From positions 124,001-188,000 of the forward strand of contig NZ_AMGO01000052.1 of the NCBI RefSeq assembly GCF_000299575.1: a DNA stretch of 64,000 bases. Direction: 5' to 3'. A program made the position numbers and the translations under genes. Below are positions 9,854-18,504 of the stretch, piece by piece. Under the pieces are notes generated by a model. That model had not been told where the DNA came from. It saw nothing but the letters and a program-made list of their open reading frames with translations, and made no database searches. Position 1 is the first letter of the stretch, and each line of letters opens with the position of its first letter. The DNA comes from Oceaniovalibus guishaninsula JLT2003 (GTDB lineage Bacteria; Pseudomonadota; Alphaproteobacteria; Rhodobacterales; Rhodobacteraceae).

Positions 9854-10327
9854 ATGCGTCTGACCTTTCCCACCCTCGCCACTGGACTGGCGCTGATCGC
9901 GGCCGCTGGCCTTGCCGTCGCCCAGAACGGACCGGACAGGGACCCCAACGTGGTGGCGCGGCACAACCACATGCAGCTTTACGCCTATAACCTCGGCCAG
10001 ATCGGCGCGATGGCCAAGGGCGAGATCCCGTATGACGCGGATCAGGCCGCCATCGCCGCCGCGCGCCTTCAGGCTTTGGCCGGGATGGACGAAACGGGCT
10101 ATTGGCCGGACGGCACGTCGTCCGAAGATCTGGAGGAATCGCGCGCCCTTCCCGTCCTTTTCAGCGAGCGCGAAAGGTTCGAGGATCTGCGCATGGACCT
10201 CGCCGCCGCGGCGGAACAGATGGCCGCTGTCGCAGGCGACGGCCAGGCGGCGCTGGCCCCCGCGCTCGGGGCGGTCGGCAAGGCCTGCGGCGCCTGCCAC
10301 GAAACCTATCGCGTCCCGAACGACTGA
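9854..10327 (+). CDS. Cytochrome c' / c556-type protein
   Basis: Periplasmic class II cytochrome c: a four-helix bundle with heme near the C terminus. Signal peptide about residues 1-23 (ending AVAQ). Single heme motif CGACH at Cys145-His149, the position expected for class II. Length 157. Members buffer electrons or bind NO, but the role here is unknown. SD-like GGAGAAACCCG before ATG. 4 bases before the next cytochrome gene. Confidence 0.88.
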   Translation: MRLTFPTLATGLALIAAAGLAVAQNGPDRDPNVVARHNHMQLYAYNLGQIGAMAKGEIPYDADQAAIAAARLQALAGMDETGYWPDGTSSEDLEESRALPVLFSERERFEDLRMDLAAAAEQMAAVAGDGQAALAPALGAVGKACGACHETYRVPND

Positions 10328-10331
10328 GCCG

Positions 10332-11237
10332 ATGCGCCGGGGTCTCATCGCCGCCGCTGTCGGGCTGGTCGCTGTCGGGGCGGCGGCGGGCTGGGCGATC
10401 ACCGCGCCCCGTCCGCTGCCCGCCGACGTTACGGCGGGACTGGCGGGGGATCCGGTGGCCGGCGAATACGCGTTCCTCGCCGCCGGCTGCGCGTCGTGCC
10501 ATGTGGCCCCCGACGACCGATCCGAAGGCCCGCCCGTCCTGTCCGGCGGCCAGCGCTTCGTCACCCAGTTCGGCACGTTCATCGCGCCCAACATCTCGCC
10601 CTCGCCACAAGGCACTGGCGGCTGGACCGAGGCGCAGATGGTCAATGCGATGGCGCGCGGCGTCTCGCCGGGCGGACGGCACTATTACCCCGCCTTCCCC
10701 TATACGTCCTATGCCAAGGCCGATCCGGCCGACCTTGCGGACATCGCGGCCTATATCCGCACCCTGCCGCCATCCGACGTCGCCAGCCTGCCGCACGAGG
10801 TCGGGTTTCCCTTCAACATCCGCCGCGTGCTGGGCGGCTGGAAGCTGCTGAATCTCGACGCGGATTTCGTCACCGACACGGATTCCACGCCGCAATTGCA
10901 ACGCGGCCGCTATCTGGTCGAGGCGATGGCCCATTGCGGCGAATGCCACACGCCGCGCGGGCCGCTGGGCGGTCTTGACACGTCCCGCTGGCTGTCGGGC
11001 GCGCCTAACCCGTCGGGCAAGGGCACGATTCCCGCGATCGACCCCGGCCATCTGGACTGGTCCGAAGGCGACATCGCCATGTATCTGACCACCGGCCTCA
11101 CGCCCGATTACGACAGCGCGGGCGGCCACATGGTCGCCGTCATCGACAAGCTGTCGCAATTGCCGCGCGAGGATGTGGACGCGATCACCGCCTATCTCAA
11201 GGCGATCCCGCCCGTCGAAGGCCCCGCCGCGGAATGA
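10332..11237 (+). CDS. Di-heme c-type cytochrome
   Basis: Membrane-anchored or secreted cytochrome with two class I domains: CASCH at Cys53-His57 and CGECH at Cys202-His206. N-terminal hydrophobic segment (residues 4-24) may be a signal anchor. The stretch YYPAFPYTSYAKADPADLAD resembles the cytochrome subunits of membrane alcohol/gluconate dehydrogenases, though those normally carry three hemes and a flavin or quinoprotein partner, none of which is here. 301 residues. Starts 4 bases after the cytochrome c'-like stop and overlaps the next small gene by ATGA. Confidence 0.88.
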   Translation: MRRGLIAAAVGLVAVGAAAGWAITAPRPLPADVTAGLAGDPVAGEYAFLAAGCASCHVAPDDRSEGPPVLSGGQRFVTQFGTFIAPNISPSPQGTGGWTEAQMVNAMARGVSPGGRHYYPAFPYTSYAKADPADLADIAAYIRTLPPSDVASLPHEVGFPFNIRRVLGGWKLLNLDADFVTDTDSTPQLQRGRYLVEAMAHCGECHTPRGPLGGLDTSRWLSGAPNPSGKGTIPAIDPGHLDWSEGDIAMYLTTGLTPDYDSAGGHMVAVIDKLSQLPREDVDAITAYLKAIPPVEGPAAE

Positions 11238-11410
11238 CGCCGCACTGGCTGCTGCGGATGCGTCGCTGGGCGCAAAACCCGCCTGCGCCGCGGAATGTGC
11301 GGCTGGTGCTTCTACTGCTGGCCTTCATCGCGGCACTTTATCTCGTGGAACGGGTCTGGGGCTGGCCCGACTGGCTGACGCCCGATCGAACGGGTCGCAT
11401 TCCGCGCTGA
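11234..11410 (+). CDS. Small single-pass membrane protein next to cytochromes
   Basis: 58 residues: basic N terminus (LLRMRRWAQNP), one strong hydrophobic helix (VRLVLLLLAFIAALYLV, about residues 22-38) and a Trp-rich tail (VWGWPDWL). It begins by ATGA overlap with the di-heme cytochrome, so it is very likely translated. No family recognised. It may anchor or assemble the cytochromes, but that is inference from position only. Confidence 0.75.
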   Translation: MTPHWLLRMRRWAQNPPAPRNVRLVLLLLAFIAALYLVERVWGWPDWLTPDRTGRIPR

Positions 11411-11527
11411 ATACCGCTGCCTGGTCAAGGGTTTGCCGGATCGTCACCGACCTGTCGCGGCGTTCCGTAACATCCTTCGCAAAAAATCCGCCGACGCCCG
11501 TTTTTCCGGCTTTACAGAATCCCCCAC

Positions 11528-11594
11528 GCGCCCCATATGGCGCGAACAGACGCCAACGCACGCGCCTCTGGTCGGGCGGGGAACAACCCCCGCC
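11528..11594 (+). promoter_or_regulatory. Structured leader upstream of ornithine decarboxylase
   Basis: The 250-base gap 11411-11660 holds two hairpins: CGCGCC/GGCGCG (11527-11532 with 11539-11544) and a perfect 7-bp stem GGCGGGG/CCCCGCC (11575-11581 with 11588-11594, loop AACAAC). A 21-codon ATG mini-ORF runs 11537-11602, begins inside the first hairpin and ends just after the second. The arrangement resembles an attenuator. Alphaproteobacterial ornithine decarboxylase genes are known to carry an RNA element (speF motif), but I cannot confirm a match by eye. Confidence 0.4.
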
Positions 11595-11660
11595 TCACGT
11601 AGCGACGGTAACGTTTCCCTTGAATTCGACGGCATTCTGCCGGGTCCATTGGAGATGACC

Positions 11661-12833
11661 ATGACCGCCTACGTGACCGATTTCGTCGGGCGCATCGCCC
11701 AGCCTTGCGCCACCCGCATCGAGCAGTTCATCGCCGACACGTCGTTCGACCGGCCGACGCTGGTTCTGGATACCGACATTGTCGCGCGGAATTTCGCCGC
11801 CCTGCGCGCGGGTCTGGGCCATGCCGACATCCACTATGCCGTCAAGGCCAACCCCGAACCCCGGATCATCGGCACGCTGGTCCGTCTGGGCTGCCATTTC
11901 GACGCCGCCTCGCGCGGCGAGATCGAGCTTTGCCTGCGCCAGGGCGCCGATCCGTCCGCCATCAGCTTCGGCAACACGGTCAAGCGCGCGTCCGACATCG
12001 CCTTCGCGCATCGCGCGGGCATCACGCTGTTCGCCGCCGATGCCGAGGAGGAGCTGGAGAAGATCGCCACCAACGCCCCCGGCGCGCAGGTCTATATCCG
12101 CCTGATCGTCGGCGCGACCGAAGCCGATTGGCCGCTGTCGCGCAAGTTCGGCTGCGCACCCGACAAGGCACTGGAACTGCTGGCGCTGGCCCGCGATCTG
12201 AGCCTCGATCCGGTGGGCTTCTCGTTCCATGTCGGATCGCAGACGCGTCATGCGTCGATGTGGGCCGGAACGCTGGACCGGGTTGCCGACGTGTGGCGGG
12301 ACGCGCGTGCAGCGGGGTTCGACCTGACGCTTCTGAACATCGGCGGCGGGTTCCCGGCCTTTTACGGTGAAGAAGTGCAGCACCCCACCCTTTATGCGGC
12401 GTCTGTCATGGACCAGATCGCGCGGCGTTTCGGCGACGTGCCCCGCATCATGGCCGAGCCGGGGCGCGGCATGGTCGCCGATGCCGGCATGATCGCGGCC
12501 GAGGTGCTGCTGGTCAGCCGCAAGAGCCACGACGACATGCACCGCTGGGTCTATCTGGACATCGGCAAGTTTTCGGGCCTGGCCGAAACCATGGACGAGG
12601 CGATCCGCTATCAGCTTGTCACCGACCGCGACGGCGACGAAACCGGCCCCTGCATCCTGGCCGGACCGTCCTGCGATTCGGTCGATGTCCTGTATGAAAA
12701 GCGTCCCGTGGCGCTGCCGGTGACGCTGCGCGCCGGCGACCGGGTGCTGATCCGCAACTGCGGCGCCTATACGTCCAGCTATTCGTCGGTCGGCTTCAAC
12801 GGCTTTCCGCCGCTCGATGTCGTGGTGATCTGA
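11661..12833 (+). CDS. Ornithine/lysine decarboxylase, PLP fold III
   Basis: Group IV decarboxylase that makes putrescine (or cadaverine) for polyamine synthesis. Pyridoxal-phosphate lysine in HYAVKANPEP (about residue 60), phosphate loop NIGGGFPAF, dimer-interface acid and ligands in MAEPGRGMV, and the catalytic Cys in GPSCDSVDVLY near the C terminus. 390 residues from the ATG at 11661, which has GGAG 6 bases upstream; an ATG two codons earlier sits on that site and is less likely. The GPSCDSVD motif matches ornithine decarboxylases rather than DAP decarboxylase. Convergent with aidB. Confidence 0.9.
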   Translation: MTAYVTDFVGRIAQPCATRIEQFIADTSFDRPTLVLDTDIVARNFAALRAGLGHADIHYAVKANPEPRIIGTLVRLGCHFDAASRGEIELCLRQGADPSAISFGNTVKRASDIAFAHRAGITLFAADAEEELEKIATNAPGAQVYIRLIVGATEADWPLSRKFGCAPDKALELLALARDLSLDPVGFSFHVGSQTRHASMWAGTLDRVADVWRDARAAGFDLTLLNIGGGFPAFYGEEVQHPTLYAASVMDQIARRFGDVPRIMAEPGRGMVADAGMIAAEVLLVSRKSHDDMHRWVYLDIGKFSGLAETMDEAIRYQLVTDRDGDETGPCILAGPSCDSVDVLYEKRPVALPVTLRAGDRVLIRNCGAYTSSYSSVGFNGFPPLDVVVI

Positions 12834-12853
12834 CGCGCGGGGCCGGTGGCGGA

Positions 12854-14452
12854 TCAGCCGGCCGGCCCTAACCGTTCCAGCACCGCCGCCACGTCGCTTT
12901 CGGGCAGCGACCCCGCGACGCTGCCGCGCGGGCCAAAGCGCGCGGCGCAGAACCGGCCCGCCACCGGCGATCCGTCCAGCAAAATCGCGGCGGTCAGCAG
13001 GTCCGACAGGCTTTCGGCGAACCAGCGTGCCTCGGCCTCGGGGGCGGCATGGGGCCAGCGGGCACGGTGCGCGGCCAGGGCCGCGTCGTAATGCGCATCG
13101 GCACCGCGCGCGCCGTCCAGACGCGCGGCCAGCGCAGCGCCCGCCGCGTCATCCCGTGCCAGCGTCCGCAGGATGTCGAGGCAGATGACGTTCCCCGACC
13201 CTTCCCAAATCCCGTTCAGCGGCGCCTCGCGGTAGAGCATCGGCATGGGCGTATCGGCGACGTATCCCATGCCGCCCAGCACCTCCATCGCCTCGGACAC
13301 GACGCGGATGCAGCGCTTGTTGTTGGCGAACTTGGCCAGCGCGACGGCGATGCGCGCGAAGGGGCGCTGCGCTGGATCGTCGAAGGCGCGCGCGACCGCC
13401 AGACCCAGCGCCGTCGCGCCCTCCCAGTCCAGCGTCAGATCCGCCAGCACCGCACGCATCAGCGGCTGGTCGATCAGCCGGCGCTGGAACGCGGTGCGGT
13501 GCGCGGTCCAGTGATGCGCCTCGGCCAGGGCCGCGCGCATCAGCCCCGCCGGCGCCAACGCGGTGTCCAGCCGCGTGTGATGCACCATCGACAGGATCGT
13601 CACGATGCCGCGCCCTTCTTCGCCGAGGGGAAAGGCCAACGCATCGGCATATTCGATCTCGGCGCTGGCATTGGCGCGGTTGCCCAGCTTGTCCTTCAGC
13701 CGCATCAGCCGGATGCCGTTGCGCCCCTCCTCCGTCCAGCGCGGCACGACAAAGCAGGTCAGGCCGCCCGGCGCCTGCGCCAGCGTCAGGAACCCGTCCG
13801 ACATCGGGGCCGAACAGAACCACTTGTGCCCAGTCAGACGCCAGCCATCCGCGCCCCGGACCGCCCGCGTATCGTTGGCGCGCAGGTCCGATCCGCCCTG
13901 CTTTTCGGTCATCGCCATGCCCATCGTCGCGCCCGCCTTCCGCGACAGGGGCGCGATGGACGGGTCATAGGCGCGCGCGGTCAGTTTCGGCACCCATTCG
14001 GCGGCCAGCGCCGGATCCGCGGCCAGCGCGGGCACCGCTGCATAGGTCATCGTCATCGGACAGCAATGCCCCGGCTCGACCTGCGAGGCCAGATAGACCA
14101 TCGCCGCATGGGTCAGATGCCCGCCCGGCCGCCCTTCCCACGCGATGCCGGCATAGCCCGCCTCCAGCCCCGCGCGCAGCAGATCGTGATAGGCGGGGTG
14201 AAACGTCACCTCGTCCAGCCGCCGGCCCGCGCGGTCGAAAAGCCGCAATTCGGGCGAGTGGCGTTCGGCCTGCACGGCCGCTTCGCGCAAGGCAGGATCG
14301 TCTAGCAAGCGGGCATAGCCGCGCAGCGCGTCCCGGTCGGCCTCCGCGGTGCAGTCCTGCAACACCGGGTCGCCGTCCCAGCTTGCATGCCTGATCGGCA
14401 GCGGCTGGTTGGCCACCTCGTGCGTGCCCAGACGGTCGAGCGGGTCGATCAT
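12854..14452 (-). CDS. aidB: AidB-type acyl-CoA dehydrogenase family protein
   Basis: FAD flavoprotein related to acyl-CoA dehydrogenases; E. coli AidB is part of the alkylation (Ada) response. 532 residues, close to the family's length of about 540 and longer than ordinary acyl-CoA dehydrogenases. Visible: MAMTEKQGGSDLRAN (FAD-site loop), GHKWFCSAPMSDG, and the C-terminal GGMGYVADTPMPMLYREAPL followed by IWEGSGNV. No SD before ATG; instead TAGGCT lies 6 bases upstream, so the mRNA may be leaderless. No other alkylation-repair gene is near. Confidence 0.9.
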   Translation of the reverse strand: MIDPLDRLGTHEVANQPLPIRHASWDGDPVLQDCTAEADRDALRGYARLLDDPALREAAVQAERHSPELRLFDRAGRRLDEVTFHPAYHDLLRAGLEAGYAGIAWEGRPGGHLTHAAMVYLASQVEPGHCCPMTMTYAAVPALAADPALAAEWVPKLTARAYDPSIAPLSRKAGATMGMAMTEKQGGSDLRANDTRAVRGADGWRLTGHKWFCSAPMSDGFLTLAQAPGGLTCFVVPRWTEEGRNGIRLMRLKDKLGNRANASAEIEYADALAFPLGEEGRGIVTILSMVHHTRLDTALAPAGLMRAALAEAHHWTAHRTAFQRRLIDQPLMRAVLADLTLDWEGATALGLAVARAFDDPAQRPFARIAVALAKFANNKRCIRVVSEAMEVLGGMGYVADTPMPMLYREAPLNGIWEGSGNVICLDILRTLARDDAAGAALAARLDGARGADAHYDAALAAHRARWPHAAPEAEARWFAESLSDLLTAAILLDGSPVAGRFCAARFGPRGSVAGSLPESDVAAVLERLGPAG

Positions 14453-14464
14453 GCGGCCAGCCTA
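14453..14464 (-). promoter_or_regulatory. -10-like element at leaderless spacing, aidB
   Basis: Minus-strand TAGGCT (14464-14459) then six bases (GGCCGC) then ATG at 14452. A start site 7 bases after the -10 would be the A of ATG. No ribosome-binding sequence is present in the gap. The -35 is weak (TGGCGG). Confidence 0.4.
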
Positions 14465-14578
14465 CCGCCTGCCGCGCCGTTCCGCCAGCGGTTGCACGCC
14501 CATCACACCCGGCGTCCTTTCGCCGCCCTATCCGCGCCCCAGGACCGCTTCGGCATGGCACAAGGCGACGCCCGCGCC

Positions 14579-14590
14579 TAAAGTCGCGCC
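14579..14590 (+). promoter_or_regulatory. -10-like element at leaderless spacing, ftsB
   Basis: TAAAGT (14579-14584), six bases (CGCGCC), then ATG at 14591; no SD. Same geometry as the divergent aidB start 127 bases away. -35 not clear. Confidence 0.4.
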
Positions 14591-14893
14591 ATGTTCCGGT
14601 CCCGCAAGATTCCGTCCGTCGGCCTGGCGATCTATTTCGGCCTGTGCTTCGTGCTGGCGCTCTATTTCGCATTCGCCAGTGTGCAGGGCGATTACGGCCT
14701 GTTCCGCCGGGTCGAGGTCGACACCGAAGCCGCGCGCCTGCGCGCCGAACTGGCCGAACTGCGCGACGACATCGCCATGCTCCGCAACAACACACGGCGG
14801 CTGTCGGACGATTACCTCGACCTCGACCTGCTGGACGAGCAGGCGCGCGACATTCTGGGCCTCGTGCGCAGCGACGAGGTGGTGCTGCGCTAG
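14591..14893 (+). CDS. ftsB: Septum formation initiator FtsB/DivIC-type protein
   Basis: Bitopic divisome protein bridging FtsQ and FtsL. 100 residues: short cytoplasmic tail (MFRSRKIP), one transmembrane helix (about 9-30), then a coiled coil rich in heptad Leu/Ala (RLRAELAELRDDIAMLRNN, about 47-66) and the LDLLDEQARDILGL tail typical of alphaproteobacterial members. No SD; possible leaderless mRNA. Convergent with usg, 4 bases between stops. Confidence 0.88.
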   Translation: MFRSRKIPSVGLAIYFGLCFVLALYFAFASVQGDYGLFRRVEVDTEAARLRAELAELRDDIAMLRNNTRRLSDDYLDLDLLDEQARDILGLVRSDEVVLR

Positions 14894-14897
14894 GCAG

Positions 14898-15161
14898 TCA
14901 GTGCAGCGTGAATTCGCCGCGCACGTTGCGCCATTCGCCGGGCGCGATCATCTTGCGATGCACGAAGCGCACGGAATGCAGCGGCCCCTCGATCTCTTTC
15001 TGCCAGAACTCGATGAAGCCGAACAGCTTGGGGTGATCCGGCGCCACGTCGTAATCCTGCCAGACGAAGGTGTTGAGGACATGGCGGTAATCGGGCATCC
15101 GATAGAACATCTCGGCCGTGGTCAGGCCGTATCCCTTCAGCATCATCTCGGTCTCGGTCAT
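14898..15161 (-). CDS. usg: Usg family protein
   Basis: Short conserved alphaproteobacterial protein of unknown biochemical role. 87 residues from the ATG at 15161 with GGGAG 7 bases upstream, and the translation beginning MTETEMMLKGYGLTTAEM matches the usual family start. An in-frame ATG at 15197 would add 12 residues. Contains FVWQDYDVAPDHPKLFGF and FWQKEIEGPLHSV. Divergent from gyrA. Confidence 0.85.
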   Translation of the reverse strand: MTETEMMLKGYGLTTAEMFYRMPDYRHVLNTFVWQDYDVAPDHPKLFGFIEFWQKEIEGPLHSVRFVHRKMIAPGEWRNVRGEFTLH

Positions 15162-15338
15162 CGCACGTCTCCCGACCAGATATTCCTCCGAATTCATCCT
15201 GCCGCATCCGGGTTGAAAATCAATGAAGACGAAAGGCAGCGGCGGCGCGGCGATCCCTTCGCGCCATTGCGAATCCGGCCGGGCCTGCGCATATAGGAAC
15301 ACGACAATCCCCTTACGAACCAGCAGGAGGGCCGTTCG

Positions 15339-18110
15339 TTGAGCGACACGCCCGAACCCCCCGAGGACATCGCCGGCGACATGCCCGAACGGCCCCGCCA
15401 TGACGGGCCGACCATCTCGATCTCCGAGGAGATGCGGACCTCGTTCCTCGACTATGCGATGTCGGTCATCGTCAGCCGCGCGATCCCCGATCTGCGTGAC
15501 GGGCTGAAGCCCGTTCACCGCCGCATCCTTTACGCGATGCACGAAACCGGCAACACGCACGACAAGTCCTATCGCAAGTCCGCCCGCCCCGTCGGCGACG
15601 TGATGGGCAAGTATCACCCGCACGGGGACTCGGCCATTTACGAGGCGCTGGTGCGGATGGCGCAGGACTTTTCCATGTCGCTGCCGCTGCTGGACGGCCA
15701 GGGCAATTTCGGGTCGATGGACGGCGATAATGCCGCCGCCATGCGCTATACCGAAGTGCGGATGGACCGGCCGGCGCAATCCCTGCTGGCCGACATCGAA
15801 AAGGACACCGTCGATTTTCAGGACAATTACGACGGCAAGGACCGCGAACCGACGGTCCTGCCCGCGCGCTTTCCCAACATGCTGGTCAACGGCGCGGGCG
15901 GCATCGCCGTCGGCATGGCCACCAACATCCCGCCGCACAATCTAGGCGAGGTGATCGACGCGACGCTGGCGCTGATCGACGACCCCGACCTTTCGACCGA
16001 ACGCCTGCTCGACATCGTGCCCGGTCCCGACTTTCCGACCGGCGGGCTGATCCTGGGCCGGTCCGGCGCGCGCAAGGCGTATCTGGAAGGCCGCGGCAGC
16101 GTCATCATCCGCGCCCGCACCCGGATCGAGGAAATCCGCAAGGACCGCTATGCCATCGTGCTGGACGAAATCCCCTATCAGGTGAACAAGGCCAGGCTGG
16201 TCGAACACATCGCGGATCTGGCCAAGGAACGGCGCCTGGAAGGCATCAGCGCGGTGCAGGACGAATCCGACCGCGTCGGCGTGCGCGTGGTGGTCGAGCT
16301 GAAGAAGGACGCGACCGCCGATGTCGTCCTGAACCAGTTGTTCCGCTTTACCGCGATGCAGACCTCGTTCGGCTGCAACATGCTGGCCCTGCATGGCGGG
16401 CGCCCCGAACAATTAACGTTGCGCGACTTCCTGACCCATTTCATCGCCTTCCGCGAGGATGTCGTCGCGCGCCGGACCGCCTTCGATCTGCGCCGCGCCC
16501 GCGAACGCAGCCATGTGCTGTGCGGCTATGCCGTCGCCGTCACCAATATCGACGAGGTGGTGGCGACCATCCGGTCCTCCGCCGACGCGGCCGAGGCGCG
16601 CCAGCGCCTGATGGAACGCCGCTGGCCCGCCGCCGAGATCGCGGATTACATCCGCCTGATCGACGATCCCAGCCACACGATGAACGACGACGGCACCTAT
16701 AACCTGTCCGAGGTTCAGGCCCGCGCCATCCTCGATCTGCGGCTGCAACGGCTGACCCAGCTCGGCGTCAAGGAAGTGACGGACGAGCTGGAAGCGCTGG
16801 CGTCGAAGATCAAGGACTACCTCGACATCCTGCGGTCGCGCGACCGGATCATGGCGATCATCGGCGACGAGCTGCGCGAGGTGCGCGAGCAGTTCGCCGT
16901 GCCCCGCCGGACCGAGATTGTCGAGTGGTCCGGCGACATGGACGACGAGGATCTGATCGAGCGCGAGGACATGGTCGTCACGATCACCCAGTCGGGCTAT
17001 ATCAAGCGCACGCCGCTGGCCGAATTCCGCTCGCAGCGGCGCGGCGGCAAGGGGCTGGGCGGGATGGCCACCAAGGACGACGATGTCGTCACCACCCTGT
17101 TCGTCGCCAACACCCACACGCCGCTTCTGGTCTTCACCACCGACGGCATGGCCTACAAGCTGAAGACGTGGCGCTTGCCGCTGGGCGGACGCACCGCGCG
17201 CGGCAAGGCCATCGTCAACATCCTGCCGATCCCCACGGGCACCAGCATCGCCGCGATCATGCCCGTCGACCGGGACGAGGCGGATTGGGACGAATTGCAG
17301 ATCGTCTTCGCCACCTCGGCGGGCGATGTGCGGCGCAATGCGCTGGGCGATTTCACCAACGTCATGCGCAACGGCAAGATCGCGATGGAACTGCCCGAAG
17401 GCGTCAGCCTGGTGAATGCGCGCATCGCGTCCGAGGACGACGACGTTATGCTGGTCACGGCTTTGGGCCGCGCCATCCGCTTTCCGACCACCGCCGTGCG
17501 GGTCTTCAAGGGCCGCAAATCCACCGGCGTGCGCGGCATCCGGCTGGCCGATGGCGACCGCGTCGTGTCGATGGCCGTCATCCGCCATTTCGAGGCGACG
17601 CCGGAAGAACGCCAGACCTACCTCAAGATGCGCCGCGCGATGGCCGGGCTGTCCGACGACATGGAAGGCGCCGAGACCGACGAGGAGGATCGCGCCGGCG
17701 AGGCGCGCGATTTCACCCAAGACCGCTATGCCGAAATGTCCGCGGCCGAGGATCTGATCCTGACCATCACCGCGCAGGGGGCGGGCAAGCTCAGTTCCAG
17801 CCACGATTATCCGGTGCGCGGACGCGGCGGCCAGGGCGTTTCGGCGATGGACCGCGCCATGCGGGGCGGCCCGCTGGTCGCGTCCTTCCCGGTCGAGATG
17901 GACGATCAGGTGATGCTGGCCACCTCGCGCGGCCAGTCGATCCGGGTGCCGGTCGATGGCATCTCGTTCCGGTCGCGTATCGCGGGGGGCGTGCGCGTGT
18001 TCAATACCGGCGCGGGCGAGGAAGTGGTCAGCGTCGCGCGCATCGCCGATCAGGGCGACGCCGCCGACGACATTGCCCCCGAAACTGGCCCCGAGACTGG
18101 CGCTGACTGA
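15339..18110 (+). CDS. gyrA: DNA gyrase subunit A
   Basis: Breakage-reunion subunit of gyrase, introducing negative supercoils with GyrB. 923 residues. Active-site Tyr137 in AAAMRYTEV, quinolone region [17 protein letters not shown] (Ser98 equals E. coli Ser83; Glu102 stands where E. coli has Asp87), GyrA box QRRGGKG and the beta-pinwheel C terminus with an acidic tail. TTG start at 15339 preceded by AGGAGG with 8 bases between. Weak promoter-like TTGCGA (15267-15272) and TATAGG (15292-15297), 19 apart. The stop lies inside the overlapping DoxX frame. Confidence 0.97.
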   Translation: MSDTPEPPEDIAGDMPERPRHDGPTISISEEMRTSFLDYAMSVIVSRAIPDLRDGLKPVHRRILYAMHETGNTHDKSYRKSARPVGDVMGKYHPHGDSAIYEALVRMAQDFSMSLPLLDGQGNFGSMDGDNAAAMRYTEVRMDRPAQSLLADIEKDTVDFQDNYDGKDREPTVLPARFPNMLVNGAGGIAVGMATNIPPHNLGEVIDATLALIDDPDLSTERLLDIVPGPDFPTGGLILGRSGARKAYLEGRGSVIIRARTRIEEIRKDRYAIVLDEIPYQVNKARLVEHIADLAKERRLEGISAVQDESDRVGVRVVVELKKDATADVVLNQLFRFTAMQTSFGCNMLALHGGRPEQLTLRDFLTHFIAFREDVVARRTAFDLRRARERSHVLCGYAVAVTNIDEVVATIRSSADAAEARQRLMERRWPAAEIADYIRLIDDPSHTMNDDGTYNLSEVQARAILDLRLQRLTQLGVKEVTDELEALASKIKDYLDILRSRDRIMAIIGDELREVREQFAVPRRTEIVEWSGDMDDEDLIEREDMVVTITQSGYIKRTPLAEFRSQRRGGKGLGGMATKDDDVVTTLFVANTHTPLLVFTTDGMAYKLKTWRLPLGGRTARGKAIVNILPIPTGTSIAAIMPVDRDEADWDELQIVFATSAGDVRRNALGDFTNVMRNGKIAMELPEGVSLVNARIASEDDDVMLVTALGRAIRFPTTAVRVFKGRKSTGVRGIRLADGDRVVSMAVIRHFEATPEERQTYLKMRRAMAGLSDDMEGAETDEEDRAGEARDFTQDRYAEMSAAEDLILTITAQGAGKLSSSHDYPVRGRGGQGVSAMDRAMRGGPLVASFPVEMDDQVMLATSRGQSIRVPVDGISFRSRIAGGVRVFNTGAGEEVVSVARIADQGDAADDIAPETGPETGAD

Positions 18111-18465
18111 CGCCGCCGCCTTGGCGGGTCGGCTGCTGCTGGCCCTGCTGCTGATCCTGGGCGCGCTGCAAAAGGTAGCGGATCCCGCGCCGGTCATGCA
18201 GTTGCTGGCGGATCGCGGGATGCCGGCCCTGCTGGTCTGGCCCGCCGCGCTCTATGACGGCGCGGTGGGGCTTTCGCTGGCCGCCGGGTTCCTGACCCGA
18301 CCGCTTGCGCTGACCGCCGCCATCTACTGCATCTTCACCAGCCTCTTTCACTTCCTGCCCGACGATCCGTGGCAAATGACCATCTTCGTCAAGAACTGGT
18401 CCATCGCCGGCGGCTTTCTTCTGCTGGCCGCGCATGGGCCGGGGCGGTTCGCGCTGCGGCCCTGA
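18073..18465 (+). CDS. DoxX family membrane protein
   Basis: Four-helix integral membrane protein of the DoxX/quinol-oxidase-like group; members have been tied to sulfur or redox metabolism but the role is unsettled. 130 residues with helices near [36 protein letters not shown] and [16 protein letters not shown], and the conserved [14 protein letters not shown]. Start uncertain: no ATG is available, so TTG at 18073 (overlapping gyrA by 38 bases) or TTG at 18121 are the options. Confidence 0.75.
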   Translation: MPPKLAPRLALTDAAALAGRLLLALLLILGALQKVADPAPVMQLLADRGMPALLVWPAALYDGAVGLSLAAGFLTRPLALTAAIYCIFTSLFHFLPDDPWQMTIFVKNWSIAGGFLLLAAHGPGRFALRP

Positions 18466-18492
18466 CGCCTTTCCTTCGGACCGGCGCGGGCC

Positions 18493-18504
18493 TATCTAGG
18501 CGGC
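18493..18504 (+). promoter_or_regulatory. -10-like element at leaderless spacing, trmFO
   Basis: TATCTA (18493-18498), six bases (GGCGGC), then ATG at 18505. The GCCTA-TC-TAGGC around it is also a small palindrome. -35 poorly matched (TTTCCT at 18470). Confidence 0.4.

Noticed and set aside
12840-12868. Possible terminator between ornithine decarboxylase and aidB
   Set aside because: A 7-bp GGGCCGG/CCGGCCC pairing with a 15-base loop and no T run, and it overlaps the aidB coding end; too weak.
15942-18197. Long minus-strand frames across gyrA
   Set aside because: Antisense shadows; GyrA motifs are continuous on the plus strand.
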